Part shown: positions 7,710 to 17,359 of the stretch, piece after piece
Position numbering within the stretch: position 1 is the stretch's first letter
Layout: each line of letters begins with the position of its first letter
Origin: Streptomyces silvae
GTDB taxonomy: Bacteria > Actinomycetota > Actinomycetes > Streptomycetales > Streptomycetaceae
Direction: 5' to 3'
Assembly: GCF_016745505.1 (NCBI RefSeq)
Contig: NZ_JAERUC010000090.1
Span: 1 to 64,000, forward strand
Length of the DNA stretch: 64,000 bases
Translations under genes and position numbers: made by a program
The notes under the pieces: model-generated
The model's input: only the letters and a program-made list of their open reading frames with translations
Told to the model about the DNA's origin: nothing
Databases searched by the model: none

Positions 7710-8708
7710 ATGGGGATCACCAGTCACGACGTGGCCAAGCTGGCAGGTGTCTCGCAGCCCACGGTCTCCCGCGCGCTGCGCGACGACCCCCGTGTGTCCC
7801 GGGCCACCCGCGAGAAGGTCAGGCGGGCCGCCGAGGCGCTGAACTACGTGCCGAGCGAGGCCGGGCGCACGCTGTCCACGAGCGCCACCCGGCGGGTGGG
7901 CGTCATCGTCACCGATCTGACGAACCCGTTCTACCCGCATGTCATCGCCCCCCTCCACGACGAACTGAGCAGCCTCGGCTACCGGATGATGCTGATCACC
8001 GAGCGGTCCGACGAGGCGGTCGCCGAGGAGAAGCTGCTCGACCAGTCGATGGACGGCGTCGTCCTCGCCACCGCCACCACGGACTCCCGGCTGCCGGCCC
8101 AGCTCGACCGGCGGGGCATGCCGTACGTCTTCCTCAACCGCGACACCGGACGCAGCGACGACTTCGCCTCCGTCGTCGACAACGAAGGCGGCGGACGGCT
8201 CGTCGCGCGGGAGCTCGCGGCCCTGGGGCACCGGCGTGTCGCCGGGATCTTCGGTTCCGCCAACACCACGACGGGGCGCGAGCGCGAGATGGGCTTCCGG
8301 CTGGCCCTCGCCGAGGCGGGCGTAGGGCTTCCGGAGAGCCGGGTGGTGCGCGGGGCCTTCGAGTACGAGACCGGCTACAGCGCGCTGCCCGCCCTCCTCG
8401 ATGCGGACGAGCCGCCCACAGCGGTCTTCTGCGGCAACGACGTCGTCGCCATCGGTGTCCTGAACGCCGCGCTCGCGGCGGGCGTCAGGGTCCCCGAGGA
8501 CCTCACCGTCATCGGCTTCGACGACCTCCCGATGGCGGCTTGGGAGGTGTTCCGGCTCACCACCGTCCGGCACGATCTGCGGGAGCTGTCGCGTCAGGCG
8601 GCGCGGCTGCTGGTGCGGCGGATCGCCAAGGAGGTCGACCCGGCCGGTGAACGCCTTGTGCTGCCCACCGAGTTCGTCCCCCGCGCCACGCACGCCCGCG
8701 CCCGCTGA
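7710..8708 (+). CDS. LacI-family transcriptional repressor
   Basis: Regulator of 332 residues: an N-terminal LacI helix-turn-helix (residues 3-24, ITSHDVAKLAGVSQPTVS), a hinge helix near residue 55, and a periplasmic-binding-protein-like effector domain from about residue 62. I start at the ATG preceded by GAGGAGAGA. It is divergent from the bicupin operon. The 215-base gap holds two copies of an ATACGTAT-type palindrome, and two more copies precede the MHS transporter and SnoaL genes. By family knowledge it represses in the absence of a sugar-like or acid inducer; the set of sites points to control of all of module 1 and of itself. Confidence 0.92.
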   Translation: MGITSHDVAKLAGVSQPTVSRALRDDPRVSRATREKVRRAAEALNYVPSEAGRTLSTSATRRVGVIVTDLTNPFYPHVIAPLHDELSSLGYRMMLITERSDEAVAEEKLLDQSMDGVVLATATTDSRLPAQLDRRGMPYVFLNRDTGRSDDFASVVDNEGGGRLVARELAALGHRRVAGIFGSANTTTGREREMGFRLALAEAGVGLPESRVVRGAFEYETGYSALPALLDADEPPTAVFCGNDVVAIGVLNAALAAGVRVPEDLTVIGFDDLPMAAWEVFRLTTVRHDLRELSRQAARLLVRRIAKEVDPAGERLVLPTEFVPRATHARAR

Positions 8709-8739
8709 GCTCCGCGCCCGCCGACCCGCCCCGGCCCGG

Positions 8740-10176
8740 TCAGGCGGCCGGCTCCGGTGTCCGCACCGCGTCCCGGGTGCCGACTGCCGGGCCGTCGCCG
8801 CGGGCACCCGCCCGGCGCTGCCGCACCACCCCCACCGCGACGAGCGCGGCGGCGAGCCCCAGTGAGAGCCACAGCTCCAGCCGGTGGCCCGGCAGTACGG
8901 CCATGAGCACCAGCACCCCGGCGATGAAGGCGACCGTGGCGAGGGTGAGGTAGGGGAACCCCCACATCCGGACCTCGGCCGGCAGCCCGCCCTTGCGGCG
9001 CGTCGCGTACTGGGTGAGCGCGATGACCATGTACATCATCAGGGCGATCGCGCCGCTGGAGGCGATGAGGTACGAGAAGACGTCCGGCAGCAGATAGTTG
9101 GCGATCACCGCGGCGATCCCGATGACGGTGGAGGCCACGACCGCGTTGCTGGGCACCCCGTGCCGCGACGTACGCGCGAAGGCGGCGGGTGCGTCCCCCC
9201 GGCCGGCCAGCGAGAACATCATGCGGGACGCGGTGTAGACGGCGGAGTTGAGGCAGCTACTCACGGCGACGACGAGGACGACGTCCATGATCCACGCGGC
9301 GCCCGGGATGTTCATCCGGTCGAGGGCCGCCTGGTAGGAGCCGCCCGCCAGGTCGTCGGCGTTCCACGGCACGAGGCAGACAACGATGAGGATCGAGCCG
9401 ATGTAGAAGAGGCCCAGCCGCCAGACCACGGCGCGGACGGCCTTCTTGATGTTCTTGCGCGGCTCCTCGGACTCGGCGGCGGCGATGGTGACGATCTCGC
9501 TGCCCTGGAAGCTGAACATCGCGGTGAGCAGGCCGGCGATGACGGCCATGGCGCCTTGCGGGGCGAAACCGCCGTGGCTCCAGAGGTTCGACACGCCGTG
9601 GGTGTCCGAGCCCGGCAGCACACCGAGCACGGCGAGCACACCCAGGACCAGGAACGCCACGATCGCGATGACTTTCAGAAGGGCGAACCAGTACTCGAAC
9701 TCCCCGTAGTTGCGCACCGCGAGCAGATTGCTGCCCGCGAGGACGGCGATCACCAGGAGCGCCGGGATCCAGCTCGGGACCGAGGTCAGACCGGCGATCA
9801 CCTCGCCCGCGGCGATGGCCTCGATGGGGATGACGAGGATGTAGAACCACCAGTACAGCCAGCCGATCGAGAAGCCCGCCCAGCGGCCCAGCGCGCGGTC
9901 GGCGTAGGTGGAGAAGGAGCCTGTGTCCGGCTGGGCGACGGCCATCTCGCCCAGCATCTGCATGACGAGCACCACGAGCGCGGCGGCCAGCAGGAACGAG
10001 ATCAGGACGGCAGGCCCGGCGGCGGTCACGGCGGTGGACGAACCGACGAAGAGGCCGGCACCGATCACCCCGCCGATGGAGATCATGGTGATCTGGCGGC
10101 CCTTCAGGCCCTGGGTGAGAGCGGTGCCGCTCCCGCCTCCGGGAGGCGCGGACGGCGCGGACGGGCGATGTCGCAT
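8740..10176 (-). CDS. APC-family amino acid permease (GabP/AnsP type)
   Basis: Integral membrane permease of 478 residues with about 12 hydrophobic helices. The first helix carries the family motif GGVIGAGLFVGS, which binds the amino group and carboxylate of amino acids; FSFQGSEIVTIAAAE is typical of the amino acid transporter branch. It should import an amino acid or close analogue by proton symport. It lies downstream of a HisD-like gene but a strong stem-loop (10267-10301) stands between them, so it may need its own promoter in the 10177-10266 gap. It is convergent with lacI. The C-terminal 40 residues are a polar cytoplasmic tail. Confidence 0.88.
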   Translation of the reverse strand: MRHRPSAPSAPPGGGSGTALTQGLKGRQITMISIGGVIGAGLFVGSSTAVTAAGPAVLISFLLAAALVVLVMQMLGEMAVAQPDTGSFSTYADRALGRWAGFSIGWLYWWFYILVIPIEAIAAGEVIAGLTSVPSWIPALLVIAVLAGSNLLAVRNYGEFEYWFALLKVIAIVAFLVLGVLAVLGVLPGSDTHGVSNLWSHGGFAPQGAMAVIAGLLTAMFSFQGSEIVTIAAAESEEPRKNIKKAVRAVVWRLGLFYIGSILIVVCLVPWNADDLAGGSYQAALDRMNIPGAAWIMDVVLVVAVSSCLNSAVYTASRMMFSLAGRGDAPAAFARTSRHGVPSNAVVASTVIGIAAVIANYLLPDVFSYLIASSGAIALMMYMVIALTQYATRRKGGLPAEVRMWGFPYLTLATVAFIAGVLVLMAVLPGHRLELWLSLGLAAALVAVGVVRQRRAGARGDGPAVGTRDAVRTPEPAA

Positions 10177-10266
10177 GGGGGACCTCGGGTGTGGGCGGAG
10201 TCAGGGGGAGCCGGTGCGGCCCGGGGCGCGGCCGAAGGGCGCGGTCGTACGGGCGCGCACCGGCGA

Positions 10267-10301
10267 TCCCGTGCCGCCGCACGCGGAGCGGCGGCACGGG
10301 A
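10267..10301 (-). terminator. Stem-loop terminator after second HisD-like gene
   Basis: A perfect 14-base stem with a 7-base loop begins 6 bases past the stop at 10308. No long T run follows, as is usual in Streptomyces. Confidence 0.7.
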
Positions 10302-10307
10302 GAGCGG

Positions 10308-11669
10308 TCAGAGCTGGTCGCGCAGGGCGGCCGGGATCTCGTCGAACGCGCCGGACGTCCGCCCGATCCGGTCGATGCGGAGCGTCGCCGTGGCGCCGTG
10401 GGCGGCCAGCCCCTCGAAGGCCGAGATGCGCTCGACGGCGGGGGCGAGGGAAGCGGTCCCCTCCTTCGAGGCACGCTGGTACGTCAGCGGCTTGAGGAAG
10501 CGGGAGACGGAGAGCCCCGCGTTGTAGCGGGCCGTCTTGCCCGTGGGCAGCACGTGGTTGGTGCCGGCGATGCCCTTGTCGGAGTACGCGACCGTCGACC
10601 ACGACCCGATGAACAGCGATCCGTAGTTGGAGAGGTTCTCCAGGTAGTAGTCGTCGTCCTCGGTCTGGATCTCCAGGTGCTCCGGGGCGATGACGTCGGC
10701 GACGGCGACGGCGTCGGCCCGGTCGTCCACCACGACGACGGACCCGAAGTCACGCCACGCGGGGCCGGCGATGTCCCGGGTGACCAGGGACTCCAGCTGG
10801 CGGTCCATCTCCGCGATCACCGCGCGCCCCAGCTTCTCGGACGTGGTGATCAGCGCGGCGGGCGAGTTGGGTCCGTGCTCGGCCTGGCCCAGCAGGTCCG
10901 CCGCGACCCACTCGGGGTCGGCGCTGTCGTCGGCGATGACGGCGACCTCGGAGGGGCCGGCCAGCAGGTCGATGCCGACCCGGCCGAACAGCTGCCGCTT
11001 GGCCTCGGTGACGAACGCGTTGCCCGCGCCGACCAGCATGTCGACCGGCGCCTCGCCGAGCAGGCCGAAGGCCATCGCGCCGAGCGCCTGGACGCCGCCG
11101 AGCGCGAACACCCGGTCGGCGCGCGACAGGTAGGCGCCGTACAGGACGGCGGGGTGCGCGCCGTGCTCACCCGAGGGGGGAGTGCACGCCAGCACCGTGG
11201 GCACACCGGCGGTCTTCGCGACGTTCACCGTCATGAAGGCGCTGGCGAGCAGCGGGAAGCGGCCGGCCGGCAGGTACGCGCCGACCCGCGAGACGGGGAC
11301 GTAGCGCTGGCCGCCGGCGACACCCGGGGCGACCTCGACCTCGAAGTCCGTCAGGTGCTCGCGCTGCGCGGAGGCGAACCGGTGGGTGCGCTCGTAGCCC
11401 ATCTCCAGGGCGGTGCGGACGTCCGGGGGCAGGGCGTCCCCCGACTTCTTGAGCTCGGTGGCCCCGATCTCCACGTCGCCGGACCAGCCGTCCAGCTCCT
11501 GGGCGTAGGCGCGCACCGCGTCCATGCCCTTGTGCTCGATCTCCTTCAGCATCTGAGAGACCCGCTCGACCACCTTGGGGTCGCGCTGGGCGGGGGGACC
11601 GTCCACGGACGGCTTCTTGAGCCACTGGAACGGGGGGAGGGCCTGTGCTTCGTCGTGCGTGATCTGCAT
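10308..11669 (-). CDS. HisD-like NAD-dependent alcohol dehydrogenase 2
   Basis: Second histidinol-dehydrogenase-family protein, 453 residues, with an intact active site by correspondence with HisD: zinc ligands Q262, H265, D364, H424 and catalytic E330-H331 (APEHLEI). It differs from the first copy by a longer N-terminus containing a LPPFQWLKK stretch, and the two are clearly divergent paralogues rather than a recent duplication. The ATG has no convincing ribosome site, so initiation may be weak or leaderless. It is followed by a terminator and an amino-acid permease and preceded by a LysR gene, giving a context of amino-alcohol or hydroxy-acid breakdown rather than histidine synthesis. Confidence 0.85.
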   Translation of the reverse strand: MQITHDEAQALPPFQWLKKPSVDGPPAQRDPKVVERVSQMLKEIEHKGMDAVRAYAQELDGWSGDVEIGATELKKSGDALPPDVRTALEMGYERTHRFASAQREHLTDFEVEVAPGVAGGQRYVPVSRVGAYLPAGRFPLLASAFMTVNVAKTAGVPTVLACTPPSGEHGAHPAVLYGAYLSRADRVFALGGVQALGAMAFGLLGEAPVDMLVGAGNAFVTEAKRQLFGRVGIDLLAGPSEVAVIADDSADPEWVAADLLGQAEHGPNSPAALITTSEKLGRAVIAEMDRQLESLVTRDIAGPAWRDFGSVVVVDDRADAVAVADVIAPEHLEIQTEDDDYYLENLSNYGSLFIGSWSTVAYSDKGIAGTNHVLPTGKTARYNAGLSVSRFLKPLTYQRASKEGTASLAPAVERISAFEGLAAHGATATLRIDRIGRTSGAFDEIPAALRDQL

Positions 11670-11761
11670 GGCAGGGACGCTAGACGCCACGCTGCCACAG
11701 GACCAGAGGGGCGATTCCTGTCCCATCCACAGGGTTTCCCTGACCCATGGGAGGCTCCGGC

Positions 11762-12673
11762 TCAGAGACCGAGGTCGGTACGGAGTTCGCGCAGGGTGTC
11801 CTCGGCCAGCCGGGCGAGCTCTCGGGTGGCCCGCGACAGCGGATGCCCCCGCCGCTTCACGAGGGCGATCGTGTCGTAGAGGGGGTCGGCGAACGAGGCG
11901 GTGTGCAGCCCCGGGGGGAACGCCGGACCGGCGACCACCGCCCGGCTGGCGATCGTGTCGCCCACCCCGGCCGCCACCAGGCCCAGCGCGGCCTCCACAC
12001 GCTCCAGCTCGATGAGCGGATCGATGCCGACCCCGGCGAGCTGGGCCCGCTCCGCGAGCTGCCGCCGGGTGGGGTCCTGCCAGCCGTAATGGGCGTCGTA
12101 GAGAACCAGCGGGGCCCGGGCGAACGCCTCCATCGTCACCGGGACGCGGGTCCGTTCCTCGCTCGCGCTGATGTAGAACACCTCGTCGCGCAGGAGCGGG
12201 GTCACCACCAGCCCCTCGTCGTCGATCGGCAGGACCACGAGTCCCGCCTCGATCCGGCCCGCGGCCACGGCGGCCGCGGTCTCCGACGAGTTCTGCCCCA
12301 CGAGCCTGACCCTGACCGACGGATACCGGGCGTGGAACATCTGGACGAGGTTGGACAGCAGGTAGTAGTCCGCGTTGCGGAGCACCCCGAACGTGGCGGT
12401 CCCGCCGCCCAGCGACCCCAGCGAGCGCACCGCCCGCGTCCCGCCCTCGGCGGCCTCCAGCGCCTGCTGGGCGTACGGCAGCAATTCCTGGCCGGCCGAG
12501 GTCAGGGTCAGGGTGCGGCTGCCCCGCGCGAACAGTTCGGCGTCGAGCTCCGTCTCCAGGCGCCGCACCAGTTCGGAGGCCGACGCCTGGGCGATGTCCA
12601 TGGCCTGCGCCGCCGCGGTGAACGACCCGAGTCGCCCCGCCTCGACGAAGGCCCTCAGCTGGGTGAGGGTCAT
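11762..12673 (-). CDS. LysR-family transcriptional regulator
   Basis: Regulator of 303 residues. The winged helix-turn-helix is at residues 1-60 (MTLTQLRAFVEAG, with the recognition helix around AQASASELVRRLE), and a type-2 periplasmic-binding-like effector domain follows from about residue 90. GGAG lies 7 bases before the ATG. It is divergent from the carbon-nitrogen hydrolase gene, with 176 bases between, the usual LysR arrangement, and lies upstream of the HisD-like gene 2 in the same direction. It is the natural candidate activator for module 2. Confidence 0.9.
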   Translation of the reverse strand: MTLTQLRAFVEAGRLGSFTAAAQAMDIAQASASELVRRLETELDAELFARGSRTLTLTSAGQELLPYAQQALEAAEGGTRAVRSLGSLGGGTATFGVLRNADYYLLSNLVQMFHARYPSVRVRLVGQNSSETAAAVAAGRIEAGLVVLPIDDEGLVVTPLLRDEVFYISASEERTRVPVTMEAFARAPLVLYDAHYGWQDPTRRQLAERAQLAGVGIDPLIELERVEAALGLVAAGVGDTIASRAVVAGPAFPPGLHTASFADPLYDTIALVKRRGHPLSRATRELARLAEDTLRELRTDLGL

Positions 12674-12849
12674 ACGAATCTCCGCGTCCTGTGTTCGGTG
12701 GGCCGGTGGCCCTCGTTCTACCACGGAGCCACTGGGTCTCCCTGTGGATCGCGCTGGGTGATGGGATCTTGTCCTGCGGCAGACCTGATGATTGGCTCGT
12801 CAGCGCCCCGGACACCACGGGCCACCCCCCTGCGCGAAAGTTGCCCCCG

Positions 12850-13725
12850 ATGACGGTCCCCCTGACGATCGGCCTCGTCCAGACGGCCGCGCTCCACCAC
12901 ACCGCCGACGACTCGGAGGCGTTCGCCGCCGACGTACGCCGTGTCGTCGAGGCGCACCCCGACGTACGCCTGCTCGCCTATCCGGAGCTGCATCTGTGCG
13001 GTCACGGGCCCGGCGAGGACCCCGGGACGGTCATGACCGAGGCGGCCGAGCCGCTGGACGGCCCCCGTGGCACCCGACTCGCCGCCCTCGCCCGCGAACT
13101 GGGCATCTGGCTCGTGCCCGGCAGCGTCTACGAACAGGGCGCGGACGGCCGGATCTACAACACCGCCCCCGTCTACTCGCCCTCCGGCGAACGGGTCGCC
13201 GAGTACCGCAAGATCTTCCCGTGGCGGCCGTACGAGACCACGGCGTCCGGCAGCAGTTTCGTGGTCTTCGACCTGGAAGGCCACGGACGCGTGGGCCTGA
13301 CGATCTGCTACGACGCCTGGTTCCCCGAGACCACCCGCCACCTGGCCTGGCAGGGCGCCGACCTCGTGCTCAACCTGGTGCGCACCCCCACCGTCGACCG
13401 CGCCCAGGAGGTCGTGCTGGCACAGGCCAACGCGATCGTGAACCAGGTGTTCATGGCCAGCCTCAACGCGGCGTCGCCGGACGGCATCGGCCGCAGCGTC
13501 GTCGTGGACCCCGAGGGGCATACGCGCGCCGAGGCCGGGCCCGGTCCGGCGGAGGTCCTGACGGACGTGCTGGACCTCGCCGAGGCACGGAGGGTGCGCG
13601 CCCGGGGAACGGCGGGCCTCACCCGGGTGTGGGACCCGTTCACGGACGGTCAGCCCCCGCTCGAACTCCCCCTGTACGCGGGGACGATCGACCCGGAACG
13701 CTGGCGCCGCGAAGCCCGGCCGTGA
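12850..13725 (+). CDS. Carbon-nitrogen hydrolase (nitrilase superfamily)
   Basis: Cytoplasmic amidase/nitrilase-superfamily enzyme of 291 residues. The Glu-Lys-Cys triad is visible: E46 in YPELHL, K121 in YRKIFPW and C153 in TICYDAWFPE. Members hydrolyse amides, carbamoyl groups or nitriles, releasing ammonia. The ATG at 12850 was chosen because the fold begins immediately with LTIGLVQTA; the open frame extends 53 codons upstream into the intergenic region but has no family match there. It is divergent from the LysR gene, which probably controls it together with the HisD-like gene and the permease as a route for using a nitrogenous alcohol or amide. Confidence 0.87.
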   Translation: MTVPLTIGLVQTAALHHTADDSEAFAADVRRVVEAHPDVRLLAYPELHLCGHGPGEDPGTVMTEAAEPLDGPRGTRLAALARELGIWLVPGSVYEQGADGRIYNTAPVYSPSGERVAEYRKIFPWRPYETTASGSSFVVFDLEGHGRVGLTICYDAWFPETTRHLAWQGADLVLNLVRTPTVDRAQEVVLAQANAIVNQVFMASLNAASPDGIGRSVVVDPEGHTRAEAGPGPAEVLTDVLDLAEARRVRARGTAGLTRVWDPFTDGQPPLELPLYAGTIDPERWRREARP

Positions 13726-13750
13726 GAACCGCCGCGCCCGATGAGGACAC

Positions 13751-13783
13751 CCCCGGCCGGACGGCGTACCTCACCGGCCGGGG
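13751..13783. terminator. Stem-loop between convergent genes
   Basis: CCCCGGCCGG and CCGGCCGGGG form a perfect 10-base stem with a 13-base loop, between the C-N hydrolase and the converging alpha-glucosidase remnant. Confidence 0.65.
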
Positions 13784-13792
13784 CTCCGTGCC

Positions 13793-14850
<1,058 letters not shown>

Positions 14851-15016
14851 GTACGAGGATCAGGGCGCGCCCAGTGGTGCCGGCGACACAACTGGTTCTG
14901 TGGGAGTGCGCGTAGGGCGAGGCTCGTACGTACTCGGCCAGTTGGTTGTCGTACCCCCGGTGTAGCGTCCAAGCGGAGTACAGGTTCATGCTCTGCGGTT
15001 GACCGGAGGCGCGCGG

Positions 15017-15514
15017 ATGACGAGTACGACAGGCAAGCCCGTGGTGGTGGTGTCCAGGCGCATCAAGGCCCCGGCGGAGGACATCTTGCGGATCCTGGCC
15101 GACCCCGGGCGGCACCCGGACCTCGACGGCTCCGGGATGCTGCGTGGTGGCGTCTGCGACGCCGTGGTCTCGGGCGTGGGGGACGTCTTCGTGATGCGGA
15201 TGCACTACGAGCGTTACGGCGACTACGAGATGAACAACCATGTCTTCGAGTACGAGCCGGACCGCCGCATCGGCTGGGAGCCGAGGCCCGGTCGCGGGCA
15301 CCCGGACGCCACCGAGCAAGAGGCCGCGTGGGGCCATCGGTGGATCTTCGACCTGCTCGCGGACGGCGCCGGAGCGACGGTGGTGACTGAGATCTTCGAC
15401 GGTTCGCGCATGCCGGAGGACAAGCGCGCGGAAGTGGACAGCGGGCGTGCCTGGTGGCAGACGCAAATGGTGAGCACCCTGGAACGCCTCGCCGAACTGA
15501 GCGCCGGCCGGTGA
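15017..15514 (+). CDS. SRPBCC-family protein
   Basis: Small cytoplasmic protein of 165 residues with the START/polyketide-cyclase (SRPBCC) helix-grip fold: an N-terminal beta strand VVVVSRRIKAPAEDILRILADPGRHP, typical of the family, and a C-terminal long helix (STLERLAELSAGR). Such proteins bind small hydrophobic ligands; a reaction cannot be assigned. GGAGG lies 7 bases before the chosen ATG. Its stop overlaps the GTG of the following DinB-like gene (GTGA), so the two are co-translated. Confidence 0.8.
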   Translation: MTSTTGKPVVVVSRRIKAPAEDILRILADPGRHPDLDGSGMLRGGVCDAVVSGVGDVFVMRMHYERYGDYEMNNHVFEYEPDRRIGWEPRPGRGHPDATEQEAAWGHRWIFDLLADGAGATVVTEIFDGSRMPEDKRAEVDSGRAWWQTQMVSTLERLAELSAGR

Positions 15515-16035
15515 ACGCCGAACTCGACGCCCTCAAGGGCGCCCTGGACCGCCAGCGCGAGCACGTCCTCGGGATCCTCGAAGGGCTCTCGGAGGAGGAT
15601 CTGCGGCGGCCGGTGCTGCCCAGCGGCTGGAGCTGCCTGGCATTGCTGCGCCACCTCACCCTGGATGTCGAACGCTTCTGGTTCCCCGGGGTGATCGCGG
15701 GCGAACCGGACGTGGCCGGACAGCTCACGGCAGGGGCGGAGGCGCATTGGTACGTACCCGAGGGGATGAGCGCCGAGGAGGTCTTCGCCGACTATCGGGC
15801 GACCATCGCGCGCGCGGACGCCGTACTCGCTGCCGCCGCGCCCGAACAGAAGCCTGCTGCCTGGCCCATGGAGATCTGGCCGACCTGGCAGCTGCCTGAC
15901 GTGCGACACATCCTGATCCACGTGCTCACTGAAGTTGCCTGCCACAGCGGTCACTTAGATGCGGTGCGCGAACTGATCGACGACACCACCTGGCTCGGCG
16001 GCAACCCCTACGCCGACATTGCGGACACGGCCTAG
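15511..16035 (+). CDS. DinB/DUF664-family protein
   Basis: Predicted four-helix-bundle protein of 174 residues of the DinB/DUF664 group, whose members include mycothiol-dependent enzymes. RHLTLDVERFW in the second helix and VACHSGHLDAVRELI in the fourth carry the metal-binding-type histidines of the family. The GTG start overlaps the stop of the SRPBCC gene. A second DUF664 protein is encoded at 34239-34814, not closely similar. Function unknown; a mycothiol- or metal-linked transferase is the family-based guess. Confidence 0.8.
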   Translation: MNAELDALKGALDRQREHVLGILEGLSEEDLRRPVLPSGWSCLALLRHLTLDVERFWFPGVIAGEPDVAGQLTAGAEAHWYVPEGMSAEEVFADYRATIARADAVLAAAAPEQKPAAWPMEIWPTWQLPDVRHILIHVLTEVACHSGHLDAVRELIDDTTWLGGNPYADIADTA

Positions 16036-16050
16036 GGCCTGTTGCGAAAG
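16035..16050. other. Possible insertion-sequence end
   Basis: GGGCCTGTTGCGAAAG, immediately after the DinB-like stop, resembles from memory the terminal inverted repeat of IS5-type elements in Streptomyces. No transposase and no second end are present, so it would be a relic marking the start of the scarred segment. Confidence 0.3.
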
Positions 16051-16154
16051 TGCTGGGCACAGCCACTCGCTGTGGACTGCGACGGCCGCCTCATAGCGGA
16101 TGGCGGTTGACCAGCAGACGGTCTGGCGACGTCAAGGCTTGCAGGCAGGACAGG

Positions 16155-16900
16155 TTATTGGCGGTTGAGATTGCGGGTCACTCCGGCGGCGATGGTTGTG
16201 GCGAGGATCCAGCCTGCCGCGATCAGAAGATAGGACAGCCACTGGTAAAGGCCGGTGGGAGCGAATGCCTTGTCCTGGCCGAAGTCGATGATGGGCAGGA
16301 GGAGGTCAAGGGCATAGATGACAGGGTTGAAGTCCGGGCCTTTGCCCCGCTCGGCCGCGGGCGGCTGGTTCAGTCCGTAGGCGACTGAGCCGAGGAGCAA
16401 AAGAGCCAGGAGCCAGGCCATGGCACGGAGGGGGCGGAAACCGTAGCCGACAGTAGCGTCCTGGAGGTAGCCCCAGAGTTTGCCGTGCCAAAGCAGCGTG
16501 GTCCGGTGCCGGCGTTGCTTGGCGAGTTGGACCGCACGGGCTTCGGCGTCGTCACCGACGCGGCGGTACGAGGCCGCGAGTTGCTCGTAGGCGTGCTGCA
16601 CGAAGCCGTCTTCGTCTCGCTCGAGTAGGGCGAGTCGTTGTGCGGCTGGCAGGCGCGGGGCGAGGGTCTCGTACGTCAGGCCCTCCAGGCGTACCCTGGC
16701 GGGCCAGACTTCGGGCTTGGCGTGGATGATCTTGAAGTGGGCGTAGTGCATTTTGGCGTCACCTGAGACTGGGGCCGCGTCCCAGAGCGAGAACCCTGCT
16801 GCCTCACAGCTGCTGATGCCCAGTGCGACACCGCCCGGGTTGCGGAGCCGGGCCTCGATGAAGGTGAGCCAGCCGGTGACCTTGGCGGCGGTGCTCGGCC
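16155..16900 (-). pseudogene. Membrane-associated oxidoreductase, C-terminal remnant
   Basis: C-terminal portion of a Streptomyces membrane-associated oxidoreductase-like protein. It keeps the helical segment HAYEQLAASYRRVGDDAEA, the WHGKLWGYLQDATVGYGFRP loop, and two hydrophobic segments near the C-terminus (AWLLALLLLGSVAYGL and YLLIAAGWILATTIAAG). The 5' half, normally a long right-handed helix of repeats, is gone. The frame is open to about 16900, where similarity stops beside a nitroreductase fragment on the other strand. A 198-residue product could start at the ATG at 16751, but it lacks a ribosome site. Base composition is less GC-rich than the flanks. Confidence 0.6.
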
Positions 16901-16909
16901 CGCTGGGCG

Positions 16910-17227
16910 ATGGATGCGGGCCTGCTGGTGGTGACGCTGACGCGCCGGTACGTCGATGACTCGGAGGTGCTCTACTCCGAGTTCGCGGATTACGACCTGG
17001 GCCAGGCCGTCGCCCATATGACTGTTCAGGCCCAGGCCATCGGATTGGCCGCGCATCAATTTCGGGCTTTCGACAAGGAAGGGCTGACCAAGGAGCTGGA
17101 CCCGAACCCGGGTTGGGCGATCATCTCCATGGTCGCAGTGGGCAAGGCGGCCGGCGGACCGCCGGAGGGCCGGGCCCGGCACAGCGTCGCGTACTTGCGC
17201 TCCGCTGCCTGGTCACCGGGGGAGTGA
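16910..17227 (+). pseudogene. Nitroreductase-family C-terminal remnant
   Basis: About 100 residues matching the C-terminal third of an FMN-dependent nitroreductase: the segment EFADYDLGQAVAHMTVQ, then GLAAHQFRAFDKEGL, and the terminal strand with PGWAIISMVAVGKA. The N-terminal FMN-binding Arg/Ser region is absent. It abuts the oxidoreductase remnant head to head, so one rearrangement probably cut both. Confidence 0.7.
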
Positions 17228-17359
17228 CGGACGAACTCGCTGCCCGCAGCACCCGGCCCTCACAGGCGTCACCGCTCTCCTCGCTCTGCACCGAGGGGTC
17301 GTTACCGAGAGGTCGTTAAGTCCGTCTCTGGTAGCGGCCCGCGTACGGAGGGGAGGAAA

